Below are positions 11,324 through 23,869 of a stretch of 64,000 bases of DNA, one piece after another. Position 1 is the stretch's first letter, and every line of letters starts with the position of its first letter. Origin of the DNA: Archegozetes longisetosus (Eukaryota; Arthropoda; Arachnida; Sarcoptiformes; Trhypochthoniidae); assembly GCA_018873245.2 (NCBI GenBank), contig JAEMBT020000006.1, positions 12,532,387 through 12,596,386 on the forward strand. Direction: 5' to 3'. The position numbers were made by a program, and so were the translations under genes. The notes beneath the pieces are model-generated. The model was not told the DNA's origin, made no database searches, and saw nothing but the letters and a program-made list of their open reading frames with translations.

Positions 11324-11728
11324 CAGATAAATTCAAAAAAGCGTTGAATTAATCGCTTACTAGTATCATATCAGATATGCTTTTATTTTCAACTGTTCCA
11401 TGTCAAAAGTTACTGAAAATAATTTGCGAAAGTTTTTTACCCCTACTAAGATACGAACCCCAAATCCCTTCCTTTAAACTCATTTTTACTTTGGTCTATC
11501 ACTTAGAGTAATGGACTAATATACGATATTAAAGTATTTTGTTTTAGATAACGTTTTGATGATTTGACTTCAGTTCATTTCATTATTAACATAGTTCCAA
11601 AAGTATTACTTAAGCATATCTTTGGAATCTATGTTTGATAAGAAACTATATTTTGACAGATATGAGGATTATCTCCTCTTTAGCTCTTTTACTAAGAGAT
11701 CAATTTAAAGCTTTTTTGAATTTATCTG
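11324..11728. mobile_element. TA-flanked TIR element (non-autonomous), about 405 bp
   Basis: The left end CAGATAAATTCAAAAAAGC is matched exactly, inverted, by GCTTTTTTGAATTTATCTG at the right end, with weaker symmetry continuing inward. Both ends abut TA (11322-11323, 11729-11730), as for Tc1/mariner. It has no coding frame. The remaining sequence between 11132 and 12465 shows nothing else. Confidence 0.65.
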
Positions 11729-12465
11729 TACATACCAAGTGAGAGGTTTTCAAATGAAATTCGAAACTTGAAACTCAAGTTTATTATATTCGAGTAGTCT
11801 AAAGCCTAAATATGTGCCAAAGAAGAAAAAATTATTCTTAATTGTTACTTCGAACCACAAACCATTGATTCGAAGATCTACTTGCAAATTTTAGGCAACT
11901 TAAACATATAACTAAAGATTAAATATTTGAATTAATTGAAATGTTTTATTACCATCAGACTCAACTGTATGATATTTTGTTCAATATTTTTATTATTATT
12001 TAGATGAAATTGTTTTTTAAACTAATTATATTTATTTGTATGATATGATAACAGAGTATATTCTTTAAAAGATCTTATATCTATATGTTCTCTTCATTTA
12101 GTTAATATCTACTTACTTTTATATGACTTAAAAATAAAAGTATGAAGCACTTGAAGAATGATAGCAAAACTGAAATACAGTCTAACCTGTCAAACTTTTA
12201 CACGCAGCTAAATCATTTTTAAAAGTAAACTAAACAAATCTACTGAAAACCAAAGCTTATCTTTATTGTTTTTGATAAAACATACAACTACGTTATACAG
12301 GTTTAACTGTCATCTCAAACCTAAACATCAATTCTCAATTCATATCAATTTCAAAGTTTTATCGAATCAAAAGATCTTACAATTGAATTGTAAATTATTT
12401 ACAAAGATAAAAAAGTAGTCTAATTAACTAATTAATTACTTCTGAAAATTGATAAGAAGAAACAG

Positions 12466-13602
12466 TTACGAAATAAGATGTTGATATTTATTTGTATCAA
12501 TAGTTGCTTTGGTGTCGAGCCCTTTCAGACAATCTTGGCAAACGCATTCATTATTATTTTGACTGCTAGTGCAAGCTTTGTAATTTATAGTATTTTGACA
12601 GTAGTTTTCTAAATAGAAGTGATAGAAGAGATAGAAGAAAACGCCACCAGTTATGATTGAGACAGATATGAAAGAAACTGAATCAACAGCACAGCCAGGA
12701 ATGAATGGAACGCGAATAGAGTGTATAATAATAATAACGAATTGAATCAGTTGTACAGCTGTTAAGTATTTTTTCCATTTTAAGTAACGCTGCATTCCGG
12801 GCCCAAAACTGGCTAATGTGTAGTAAAAATACATAACTGCATGAACCATAGTGTTAAGATAAGGATAAATTGCGTTCTCAACACTTGGAACGAACTTAAA
12901 TGCAGTCCAAATAGCAATCGGAACTATTGAATGATGAAATACATGCAGATTTGAAACCTTAAAAAAAAGAACAACTTCATTCAATTTTGAAAAAGTTTTT
13001 TTCAAGGTTAAAACCTAGTTTAAGTTGTAGCTAGAGTCAAATTTTTGCTAGTTTTTAATTATAATTTATTTAAATATGATTATTGAAATATAATTTTTAA
13101 TTTAATCATTTTAAGTACCTGACGATACTTTTTCCTTAAAACAAAGAAAATAGTGTCCAAAAACTCTGCTATTCGAGATAAGAAGAGAATCCAGCCCAAC
13201 CAAACTATATATGGGTCTGTATTGGCACAACTTTTCGGACATTTCCATACATCAAGTCCGAAATTAGTTCTCAACATCATATTCCAAAGACCCCATAAAT
13301 TAAATCCTATCATAAAGGTATTGAACATACGCATAGGCCACCGAAGATCGAAAGGTTGACGAGTACTCATTATTCTAGGGCCGATAAATTTAACCAAATA
13401 AAGATAGAGACCTGAAACAGTTTTCACTCATTATAGCAAACTTAATCATATTTATGGTTTATATTTTAACTCAAAATTTTTTATTACCGACTAATCCTAG
13501 GACAGGCCATGGAGTTGACATGAAAGGATATTCTTCAACAAGAGGACATCCATATTGATGCCAAAAATCATAATAAATATACATAAACCACGAAGAACTC
13601 AT
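12466..13602 (-). CDS. Very-long-chain fatty acid elongase (ELOVL family)
   Basis: Three minus-strand exons (13602-13488, 13411-13119, 12957-12466) give 299 residues, normal for ELOVL. The enzyme condenses malonyl-CoA with fatty acyl-CoA in the ER membrane. Family landmarks are all present: ELOVL-type AEFLDTIFFVLRKK, the catalytic histidine box HVFHH, HAVMYFYYT and TAVQLIQF. Several hydrophobic helices fit a 6-7 TM topology. Both splice junctions preserve frame and fall within conserved sequence. No C-terminal dilysine ER signal is present (it ends NKYQHLIS). Chain-length specificity cannot be told from sequence alone. Confidence 0.92.
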
Positions 13603-15377
13603 GATAAAAAAATTTCTTAATTTTTGATATGTGAATATTTAGAGATAGTCAGAGAACTAATCCTATTGTGGAAACAAAGAAGTACCACTTTTCCCGTGTA
13701 AAAGCTTTGAACAGTCGCTGAATGTCAAAACGAATCAATTGTGTGAGAGATTGAATGAGAGCTTCAGAGATTGATACCAGAACTGTTCAGTATTGTTGTT
13801 ATCAACTGGGAAAAGGGTTTTTATGGTGCGTTTATTCTTTTCTCATACTAATCCTTTCCTACTATATTCTTAGTAATGCCGTGTCCTTCAAGTCTAGTAA
13901 TAAGTGTATTGATGAAACTTGCTAAACTCACATTTATTTAATAGCTTACAAATTACTTTTGTCTTGACTTATTTTTCAAATTTTTCTGAGCTTAATTAAA
14001 CTTTGGTCTGGTAGATTTATGCAAAAATTAGCCAATCTCATTCAAAACGAGTCTGAATGCGTGAGATTTACTTTGAACGTTGTTAAAAGTTGAGAAATTA
14101 CTATTAAGTTGACTCAGTTGCAAATAAAACAATCTTCTAACATTGAAATTAAATTAATACTGTATATTCATTGCTCACTTCTACTAATCCTCATTCAAAT
14201 GTTTCTGAACGCAAGGCTATAATTGGGATTATTCTAATTTCACTTTTCACTCTAATGAAGTACACTTTAAAACTTAATAATTGGCGTAAGCAACCAGAAA
14301 GAGTGCGTTGTTATGACATGTTTTCTATTAGATCATAATTTTAAAGATGTTAACAAACTTATAGAATATTTAACATTACATTGGAAGCAAGTTAGAAATC
14401 AAATTTGGCAATAAATTGATGCACTTACAAGCAGATTGACATACTAGCAGCTTTCTATCATAGCTATCCAGGTGCTGCATTCTGGAAACTTTGAAAAACT
14501 AGCATTATTGCAAAAGTGTACAATATGAATGAATAGTTTGCAATCAATTATTTGCAATCGTTCGAGAATGTTCGAGAAGATTTTAGTGTAATTGATAGTT
14601 TGAGTTGAAAATTGGCATAAAAATTAGAAACGCAAGGCTAAGCGGAAAATAGTTTACAATGAAAAATACAACTATTATGTCGTTTCTTCATGTGGTCATT
14701 TCACGGAAGTGTCAGATAAGCCTTACTATACGCTGATAGTGAGCGTGAGAACAATGCGTCTTAACTCTGAATAAATTAGTGACTCTAATGAAAATATGAG
14801 ATCACTTGTGATTTAAGAAATGGGATTTTACGCATTGCACGTAATAGAATATGCTCACGATCCATTCTAATGTCTAAACTAGTAGATCAAATGAGCGCTA
14901 AAATCAACACTAATTATGCTTTCTAAATAACAGAGGCTTAACAATTATTAACTAATTTTTTGGCATTTAATTTGTTTAATAATTGGAACCTTAACTGTCA
15001 GATAAACAAACTCAACAATCATCCGATTTGATCATTAAAACTAATTATGTTTATGAGCAATTTTTATCATAAAAATCTTGGGAAATATTGTAAGTTAGAC
15101 CTCATATAGTACATCATTTTCCCGTATTTTGTAGCAATTACTCAATTAGTAACTGGTTATAACTCGGGAGAAAAACTGACGCAAACAAACGCTTCGATTC
15201 TTATACTACTTTTAATGCAGTCTTGTTTTTGAAAATGTATTTGAAATAAGTGAAAACAATTTAATGTCCATCGTTCTGATTAAACCTATATACAAATGCA
15301 AGCTCAAAACTTGCAAGTTTTATGCTTAGTTTAAAAATTTTCAAAACTGAAACGTAAAAGTCTAAGTAATATATAAT
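13603..15377. other. Intergenic, no recognised gene
   Basis: AT-rich upstream region of the elongase. I found no open frame, RNA gene or clear terminal repeat. Confidence 0.55.
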
Positions 15378-16225
15378 GAGGCTTGTGCAATAAGTAAATT
15401 TACATTAAATGTAAAAGTAAAAGTTTTAGTTTTCTCAATAAAATGAAAAGTACAAAACAAATTTAAATGAAAATTTATTTAAAGTAAAAATATATAGTGA
15501 AGTCAAATTTTTGTAATTTGTATGGCGCTAACACTCCCCCTTGACCCACAGCTTTCAATTTAGTCTTGAAGTCACGCATTCATTTTTTACCACTTCTTTC
15601 GGCGATTGTTTTAGAGATGTTTGTCCAAACTCGTTTAAAACCAGAAGATTTAAACCCTTATAAACGTTTAAAGTCAGTTTGAGACATCACTATGGTAATG
15701 AACAGTTGCCATGTCCGGCCAGAAGATAACATCGATATTTTATGATCCTTTTTAATGAAAGGCAATAGTCTTTTCTTTAGACATTCCTCCAAATAGGTTT
15801 GTCCATTGATATTCCAATTAGAAACTGTCACAAACTGGCTCGAAGCTCAAAATATCGAACTCATAAAGCGCTACAGTAATGCCCCGAACTGTCTACAAGT
15901 CCGATCAGTTGAGAGATTTGGGCAGAATGTAAGCAAATTTACAAACGTCGACAAAAGAAACCTAAACTTTGGCTGGTTTTAAACGAATCTGTAAAAATAT
16001 CTCTAAAATATCGCCGAAAGAATTGATAAAAATGAATGCGTGGCTTTAAGACTAAATTGAAAGCTGTGGGTCAAGAAGGAGTGTTAGTGCCATACAAAAT
16101 ACAAAAATTTGACATCAATATATATATATATTTTTGCTTTAAATAAATTTTCATTTAAATGTGTTTTGTATTTTTCATTTTATTCAGAAAACTAAAAATG
16201 TAAATTTGCTTATTGCACAAACCTT
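15378..16225. mobile_element. Foldback transposon with transposase 3' ends in both arms
   Basis: Inverted arms of about 300 bp start AGGCTTGTGCAATAAG and end CTTATTGCACAAACCT. Each arm encodes the same transposase C-terminal tail in opposite directions (minus-strand NECVTSRLN near 15560, plus-strand NECVALRLN near 16035). Inside, the minus strand adds GQTYLEECLKKRLLPFIKK and the plus strand VTNWLEAQNIELIKRYSNA followed by PNCLQVRSVERF, both from the DDE core of IS630/Tc1-type transposases. The frames contain stops. It looks like two head-to-head partial copies, not one intact element. Confidence 0.7.
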
Positions 16226-17022
16226 GTTATGTGTTAACAAAAAAGTGTAAGATTTTTATTTATCGAAAAAATAACAACTTTATTATTTTCAGATACAATT
16301 TAATATCAATCAAAAGATCATTTATCCAATAATAGAATCTGCACCATAGTCTGAAGCTTTTCGGACTTTGGGCTTTACGTGGACCATTAGTTTTCCAAAG
16401 GCGCTCAACTTGAAGTTGGCGAAGTTTCTCTCTGATTCTTTAGGCCAATTTTTTGCTTTGTTTCCCATCAATTTTTGTAAACTTTCTGTTTTATATGAAA
16501 CTAAAAGATGTTTAATTAGCCTAAGTTGTGGGATATTCGGTGGGTTTTGATCGCGAGAAATAGCTGATCCCATGCATCTCATGGAGTGGAAGTATCATTA
16601 CGTCTCCAGAACAAAGACAACCAATGAGATGCATGGGATCTGCGATGTTTCTCGCAGTGAAAACCCATCGAATGTCCACAATTCAAACTATTAAACCTTT
16701 TTGGTTTTAATTAGCCTGAGTTGTGGGACATTCGATGGGTTTTCATTACCATAAATATCGCGGACCCCACGAATCTCATTGATTGTCTTTGTTCTGGAGA
16801 CGTAATGATACTTCCACTCCATGAGATGCATGGGATCAGCTATTTCTCGCGATCAAAACACATCGAATATCCCACAACTTAGGCTAATTAAACATCTTTT
16901 AGTTTCATATAAAACAGAAAGTTTACAAAAATGGGTGGGTAATAAAATTTAAATTGCATGTGAAAATAATGGTTGTTTTTTCGATTAATAAGTTTTGCAT
17001 TTTTTTGTTAACACATAATAAC
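16226..17022. mobile_element. Second foldback transposon with transposase remnant
   Basis: Ends GTTATGTGTTAAC and GTTAACACATAATAAC are inverted, with arms of about 80 bp. The minus strand at 16322-16582 keeps an open frame with NPPNIPQLRLIK and a basic tail, the C-terminal block of a Tc1-like transposase. Nested inside are repeated inverted copies of a roughly 90-bp segment (around 16508-16600, 16605-16700, 16710-16800 and 16790-16890) sharing CATGAGATGCATGGGATC-type sequence. It abuts the element at 15378-16225 directly. Confidence 0.65.
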
Positions 17023-17450
17023 TTTTAATCTAGAATAAAGATCTTAATATACAAAATAATTATATGTAAATTAAGAATCTTTATTGCTTTTCATTTATAT
17101 GATTAGAAAGTTTGAGTGCCGAACTTGCATTTACGTATAGATAAGCTTGTGAATCATGTTTTGTAATTCCGTCATTCAAATTACTTCAATTACATAAATG
17201 CGTATTTTATTAGATATTAAATATTAAATTAAAAGTATGAGAATATTAACTTGTTTTGATAGTAGTTTAGTTTTATATTAATTCAATTTAATGCTCACAA
17301 AAGGAATACAAAAGTTTATTCATATGAGAAAGAATTTAGCGAATTCGATAAAACTGCATTTCTGCACATTAAATGTTTAAAGATGACATACAACAGAATA
17401 CTAAACAAGTATAGAAACAAAATTTACTTCAGTTCAAAAATAATCCGGAT
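17023..17450. other. Intergenic between foldbacks and FKBP gene
   Basis: AT-rich; presumably holds the 3' UTR of the FKBP gene. Nothing else seen. Confidence 0.5.
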
Positions 17451-19212
17451 TTACACACTGGGGACCGTATTATTGCTAATTATGTCTACTTCTTCGAGAG
17501 AATCATCAGCTTTCTTGTCTTGACTGACTTTCTCTTTGGCCACATTGTCGCCAGCATTATTTTTATTTTTCTTCAGCTCTTTCTGTACAAGAATCAAGGT
17601 TAGATTAGAAATACGAACGCTTTAGTGATCAAAACATTAAATCGATACTTACTTCCCGGTCTTGTTTGGCAAACAAGTCGAACATGTTTCGATAAGTAGC
17701 CTTCTCTTTGAGTAGCTGTGCTTTAATAGCATTATTACATAAAACTAACTGATTTTTAGCCGCTTTATTGTTTGGATCCAGTTGGAGAACAGCATCGAAG
17801 TCATTCTTAGCTAAATCATAATCCTTTTGTCCATGATATGCTTGACCGCGTCTGAATAATCCTTTTTCATTCTTTGGATCCAACTCAAGAGCTTTGCTAC
17901 AATTTTTAATTGCTTCGGTAAAGTTCTCAACTTTGATGTAAGCCATCGCCAGATTCAGATAGCCTGCTAATAATAGTTCTTGACTTTTGGTCTTCAATTC
18001 TCCTTCGAAATCATCAGGAGGTCCCAAATATTGGATGATACGCTTGTATTGCTTGATCGCTAACTTGTATTTTCCTTCCTTTGGATTAAGAAGGAAAGAG
18101 TTCATTAAACTGATCATAAACAAGTCGTAAGTTTAGATCAAGTGAGACATACTTTGAAATATTTGGTTCCCTTAGTCTTAACGAGTAAGGACTGCTCTAC
18201 TCTTTCACTATTATCCATTTGATAAGTTTCCTTGACTTTTTCAAAATTATTCAACTTTATCTCATAAACTACTTCTTTATAACCAGGGGGAATGTTATAC
18301 TCAGGTCTGCCGTTAGATCCAAAAGCGTACTGAGGCTTTATTATGACTTCACATTTCTCTCCTTTCTTCATTTTACGAACCGCTAACTCGACTCCATCGA
18401 TAATACCTTCTTCTGATGCTTCACCGATATAGAACGTCACGTTCCTCTGGTCGAAGACTTTTCCTTCATATTTGCCAATCAGTTGTACGTCACACGTGGC
18501 GCCTATTAAAAGAAGTTAGTTCAACAAAGACCCAAAACTTAGGATTAGTCTCAGATCAAAGCCTGGTCTGAGACATAAAACCCACAAGTAAATGATTCAA
18601 ACCTATATTGGGCGTATCATAACCCTCTCCTTCCTCGAGAATTCGTTTACAAACTCCTGAATCCTTCTTCTTCGTTATATCTTCCAATTTCCAGTCGAAG
18701 AGTTCGATCTCGAAGACAAGTGTGGCATTCGGAGGTATTTTAGGCGGAGCTCCTCTTTCGCCATAAGCGAACTCTGGACTAATTGTAAACTTGGCGATTT
18801 CTAATCTCTTCATCGTCTTTACGGCAATATCCCAGCCTTCGATCACTTGCTTAGCGCCTACCGTGAACGAAAACTGTTCATTACGCTCACGCGAAGAATC
18901 AAAGACTGTTCCATCGGTCAATTGTCCGCAATAGTGAACCTGAACTTTATCGCCGTTCGAAGGATTTTCCCACCCTTTCCATCAAAACAATTAGAAAATA
19001 TCATTTTTTAATATTAAATAAAACTACTCATTAGTCAATCAACAATTAGTACCTTTTCCTTCTTTAATGATTTGTTTAATTATCTTGCCATCTTTTTGAG
19101 GAGATATATCGATATCTTTACCAACAGTTTCTTCGAGTGATTCATTGCTGTCATCAATCGCTTCTTCTGAGGCAATTAAACCGGTATTTGAATCGTCAAT
19201 TGGTTGACTCAT
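17451..19212 (-). CDS. FKBP52/FKBP51-like immunophilin (peptidyl-prolyl isomerase with TPR)
   Basis: Five minus-strand exons (19212-19053, 18974-18603, 18502-18153, 18078-17653, 17582-17451) join in frame to 479 residues, close to vertebrate FKBP4. Order: an acidic N terminus; a first FKBP domain (GDKVQVHYCG, DGTVFDSS, VIEGWDIA, FAYGERGAPPKIPPN) with the aromatic pocket residues; a second, divergent FKBP domain (KYEGKVFDQ, YAFGSNG); three TPR motifs (EGKYKLAIKQY, AMAYIKVENFTEAIKNCSKA, RRGQAYHGQKDYDLAKNDF); and a charged tail. The family is an Hsp90 co-chaperone acting on steroid-receptor-type clients in the cytosol. It is divergent from RCC2 with 768 bp between the two start codons. The start was chosen at the ATG giving MSQPIDDS, which precedes the conserved region by about 50 residues. 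Confidence 0.93.
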
Positions 19213-19980
19213 TTTCGATTAGTACTAATAGTTTGGTTAGAATAAAAAGTTAGAGTAATAATAAGTAATTAACCGTTTATTTGAACTTGGTGAGAGAACA
19301 AGATAAAAAACTAAAGCTTATCTCCACTCTTTATTATTCTATTTGTTCACTATTCGAGAAAGTTCTATCATTTCCTATTTTAAATCTATTTCAGTGGATG
19401 TTCTACATCTTAAGTCATAAGCGGTAACTATCGTTCGTCAAATTAGTCTTATCTTTTACTTCTTTTACGCTCAGTCATGTCTTTACAAAAGTACCAAAAC
19501 GTCAGACTATAATTGAGTGACTAACTGTAGTAACATTGCAATAAAGACTAACGAGATTTTATCGGTGTTGGAAATAAGTCTTAGAAAATTCTCGAAACCT
19601 TCAGCGATATAATAAGGAAAATGTGAATAAAACTTACTTTTATCGTCTTTAATGGTCTTTAATGGGTCGAAAATTTCAAATTTAGCCTAATTTTGAAAAT
19701 GATGACATAGATGACCGAGAACGAAGCGTAAAATCAGAGTAAAACCTAAGCCGAAATTGAGATAAAATACTGGAAACTTTTAGGAACTTTTGGAAGCTTT
19801 ACTTTTTCAATAGCATACATGTAACAATAGTTTTTGTTGAGGGCCATCTATCGAACAGCTATTTAAAAAATATTCCTTTTGTTTGTTATCATTGTGAGCG
19901 AAAAAGTTACAACAAAAAGAAAAATATATAAATCTTTAAATAAATCACTAAAAAGTAAATATAAATAGAAAGTAGAAGTG
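19213..19980. promoter_or_regulatory. Divergent intergenic region FKBP / RCC2
   Basis: 768 bp between the start codons of two oppositely oriented housekeeping genes, so it must hold both 5' UTRs and both promoters. I saw no strong TATA near either start. Confidence 0.45.
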
Positions 19981-22218
19981 ATGCCACCGAAGAAGAGAGC
20001 TCAAAAGCCAAAGAACGATAAAACTAAGAAGAAGAGAAAGAAAGCCAGCGCTTCATCTGATGATGATTTTGATTCAGATTGTGGCGCCAAAACTGGATCT
20101 AATGATGTTTTTAATGATAACAATAATCATAATAATGACCAGCATTTAGATGAAGATAATAATGATGTGGCAGCTGATGAATCGTTGATGCCAAAAATGC
20201 CTCAATTGACCGGAAGATTATTGGTTTGCGGCGGAACTAATTGGGATCTCATTGGACGCAAAGAACTGCCAAAAGCCGCCAAAAATTCGGCTCAAACTTC
20301 GAGTGGTTTGTTATTGATTTTATTATCATTTATTGTTTTCCTAATTCTGTCCTATTACTTCTGAAGGTGATATTAATTAGAAATTGAATAATTGATAACT
20401 TGATTGATGTCTTGTATGAAATTAGTTTGTTATCAGGCTCAAAATGTGCCAATGTGTCAATGTCTGAAGATTAGATAAGTTAATTGGATGCAAACTGAAA
20501 ATTTTTAGTTTCAAATATTAAAGATGATGAAGATAATTAATTTGTTGAATACGAGATAGCAGTTAGTTCAGCATTGATTTCGGTACTACTGGTAATCCTA
20601 GTGAATGGTTGACAATCCGAGACTTTTTATTCAAACTTTTGATAATTTGTCTCGTTTGAGATTGTGTAGGATGAAAGAGATAGCTTTTGTGTATATATTT
20701 CAATGAAATGATAATCAATTTCTATGAATAATAGGCAAAAACCTATGGGGACCCCATCGCACCCCATACAGAGTTCGAGCATTGATCTCATCGTGCACTG
20801 CGTGTCATTCGATGTTAGTAACAGAAGACGGAACTGTCATGACATGGGGTCGTAATGATAGGGGCCAGTTAGGTCACGGAGATATGAAACGAAGAGATGA
20901 GCCAACGGTTGTTGAGTTTTTGGCTAACTACGAAATCGTCGGTGGAGCTATTGGTCGGTCTCATACTCTCTTCCTTACCTCTAAGGGTCAAGTCTTCTCT
21001 TGCGGTGACAATAAAATGGGTCAATTGGGTATCGGATCGCAGAGCCAATCGGTTATGACTCCTACAAGAGTAATAAACCTTTTGAAAGCTAATTTATCAA
21101 ATAAAGTTGACTTTTAATGGTATCAAACATTAATTATTAATAACTTATTGTCAGGTATTATATAAGGGAAAACCTATAGCTAAAATGTCTTGTGGTGCAG
21201 AATTCAGTATGATTTTGGATGCTGTCGGAAATCTCTACTCTTTTGGATCTCCAGAATATGGACAATTGGGTATTTGTTTTAATCTGTTTGTCATGAGTTA
21301 AACTTGATTTAAGTTCGAATCAAATAATAGCTTAAATTCTGATTATTGAAAGGTCACAACTCTGAAGGAAAGTATTTTGCTTCTGGAAACAAATTGGCGT
21401 ATAGGTGTGAATTAACGCCTCGAAGAGTCATGTTTTATATCGAAAAGACTCGAGAAGGACATATTCTTCCACTTGAAGACGTCTCTATTGTTGATGTAGC
21501 ATGTGGACTTAATCATACGTTGGCCTTAGATCGCAAAAAGAGATGCTTCTCATGGGGTTTTGGTGGTTATGGACGCTTAGGTCACACTGAGGTATGTAAA
21601 CAATCAATTTACAAGACATTCCGAATTCATTTGATTTGCTTTTATCCAAGACTAAAGATGAGTTGATGCCGCGTAACATAAAAACGTTTGATTCTCTAAA
21701 TCGTGGAGTGAAGTGGATCTTCTGCGGTGGCACGTTCTCTATGGCTGTCGATGAAAATGGTTTACTATACTTCTGGGGTCAGAATAAGTCTTCAGGGGAA
21801 GCAACAATGTATCCCAAAAATGTCCAGGACCTGAATGGATGGAATGTTCGATCAGTTGCTTGTGCTAACAAATCAATTGTTGTCGCAGCAGATGATAGCA
21901 TGATATCTTGGGGACCGAGTCCCACTTATGGTATCTTTCAATCATTGTTTCTTTGAAATATTCATAAAAATGTCAGGCTTTTGGCTTGAACAATCATTTC
22001 AAATCTTATGCTAATTGTTTAAAATCTTAATTATTTTAGGAGAGTTAGGTTATGGAGAAAATAAATCTAAATCATCGACAATTCCGCAGGAAGTTAAGCC
22101 AATGGAGGGTATTTATGCTCATCAAGTGAGCTGTGGTTATGCTCATACGCTTATTATGGCCAGAGATGACACCGATCAAGAAAAAGAACTTATAAACAAA
22201 CTTCCACTTTGGCCATAA
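19981..22218 (+). CDS. RCC2: RCC2 (TD-60) beta-propeller protein
   Basis: Six exons (19981-20305, 20735-21069, 21155-21269, 21353-21591, 21651-21930, 22040-22218) join in frame to 490 residues. The Lys-rich N terminus (PPKKRAQKPKNDKTKKKRKK) is followed by seven RCC1-type blades, for example TWGRNDRGQLGHGD, SWGFGGYGRLGH, YFWGQN, SWGPSPTYGELGYGENK. Sequences such as KNLWGPHR and IAKMSCGAEFSM are RCC2-specific and not found in RCC1. In animals RCC2 is a chromosomal-passenger-associated and small-GTPase-linked regulator of mitosis and cell spreading; that role is taken from the family. The start at 19981 is the first ATG in frame before the basic region. Confidence 0.95.
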
Positions 22219-23869
22219 TCATATTCTTTATATTTATTTATTTTTGATACCATACTCACAATTTTATTACATTATAATCATTTCTTTTTATTAGTTCGGG
22301 TATTATTTTTCTGGTTATACTTCACTTTTATTTCACTCATTTTTTATATTATATGTCTACAGTAACTTATTATTAGAAGTTCTAGCTTAGACTAGAAGTA
22401 CATTTAGAACAAAACACCTCTTAAACAATGATAAGTTTTCTATTCATTCAAATCTCATTTGATTTCAAGTATTGCACGAGAATTTTGAATCGATTGAAAC
22501 CATTGTTGAATAAGTCCAGATTTTTAAGGCTTTAATTGAAACCTATAGTATTAAAAATAATTCTTTGTTCAAATAAATTAATCTTTTAATACAATCTTTG
22601 TTCAATGTTGCGGTTCTTTGTGTGATGACTCTTTTAATCAGTTTCTGAATGTTAGGTAAATTGTTGATTAGTTTAAAAGAAGTAAATTAGAAAATATTTG
22701 CGAGGTTATTCAAGACCTTCTGCCAGCATGCTAGGGAATAGAGATGAGAATCTGAATCCCAATCCCATGTTTTATGGGAATGGAATAGATTTTTAATTAG
22801 ATGGAAGTAGAATAACATTTCCAAAAATTGAAACATTCTTTATCCAAAAGTAAAAAATTTACAGATATTTCCTTTCATTTGACTTCTGACAAATAATAAT
22901 TATAGATAAATAATAATAATAATAGTATGCAGATGTAATGGTAGTGAAAATGGGAATGGGATGGTAATGGAAGCAAGAATTTTGAGAATTCTCTACTAGG
23001 GAACAAACGGCTATGGATATTGACTAGTCAAAGTTTTTTAGTATACTAACGAAACTGAAATAATTTAAGCAATTTGAAGCCGAAATCTAAAACTTGTTTT
23101 CTTGGGGTAACGATATTTTGCCTAGATGTTCCCAATTCGAATCATACCAAAAACATTAAAGCAATAATTAAAGGTAGAGTGAAGGTAAAAATGCTTTCAG
23201 AGACTGGTTGACGCACATTTTCTTATAAAACTTTGAAAAATCATGTGATTCATGTGTTGAAATCACTCGGAAATGAAGCTCAATTGTTTGAACTTCTCTC
23301 TCTTATCCACAAAGACTTGAAGCTGTACGCAACGCGAATGGCGATCATACTTTTTAATGATATGCATTAGTTCTGTTTTTACTTTATCAAATAAAGTTGA
23401 CGCTAAATTTCAATCTGTGGTCGTACGGTTAGCACCGAATGAGAAATGATTCAAATCATAAAGACTACTGCCAACGTTCGTCACATTCTATAATTTATTC
23501 GTGAATTTTCTCTCAGGCTTTAGCGTCAACATATCTAATGAGAAGGGTTTTATAAAATTATTACTATTCATAGTAAGTTTTATTTATTATTGAGATGTTT
23601 TTCACAGATACAAAGCTATAGTGTTTTCAATACTATATATGCCGATAAATTTTGAAGATTATTACTTAAATACAGACATGTCATACTTTTGCAATTAAAT
23701 AATTTATAAATTAAGAAATTCGATGTTCATTTCGAACTATGTATACTATGTATACTATATATTACAATCAAAGTCCAACCAATACATGTATCTTTTTAAA
23801 TTCAAATTTCCCTAAATTATAAAAAATTTAAAATAATAAAACAAAATATATCTGGTCCTACTATTGCAA
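22219..23869. other. Intergenic between convergent RCC2 and ABCF3
   Basis: Shared 3' flank of two convergent genes. It contains the hAT-like MITE at 22741-22998. A moderately AT-rich tract at 23160-23560 encodes nothing recognisable. Confidence 0.55.
22741..22998 (+). mobile_element. hAT-like MITE, copy 1 of a dispersed family
   Basis: About 258 bp from TAGAGATGAGAATC to GAATTCTCTA, flanked by the 8-bp repeat CTAGGGAA on both sides. A second copy, about 90% similar and in the same orientation, lies at 56608-56879. Shared internal sequence includes ATTAGATGGA and CATTTGACTTCTGACAAA. It is non-coding. Confidence 0.75.

Noticed and set aside
23160-23560. Possible decayed gene between RCC2 and ABCF3
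   Set aside because: All frames are interrupted and no motif of a known family could be read.
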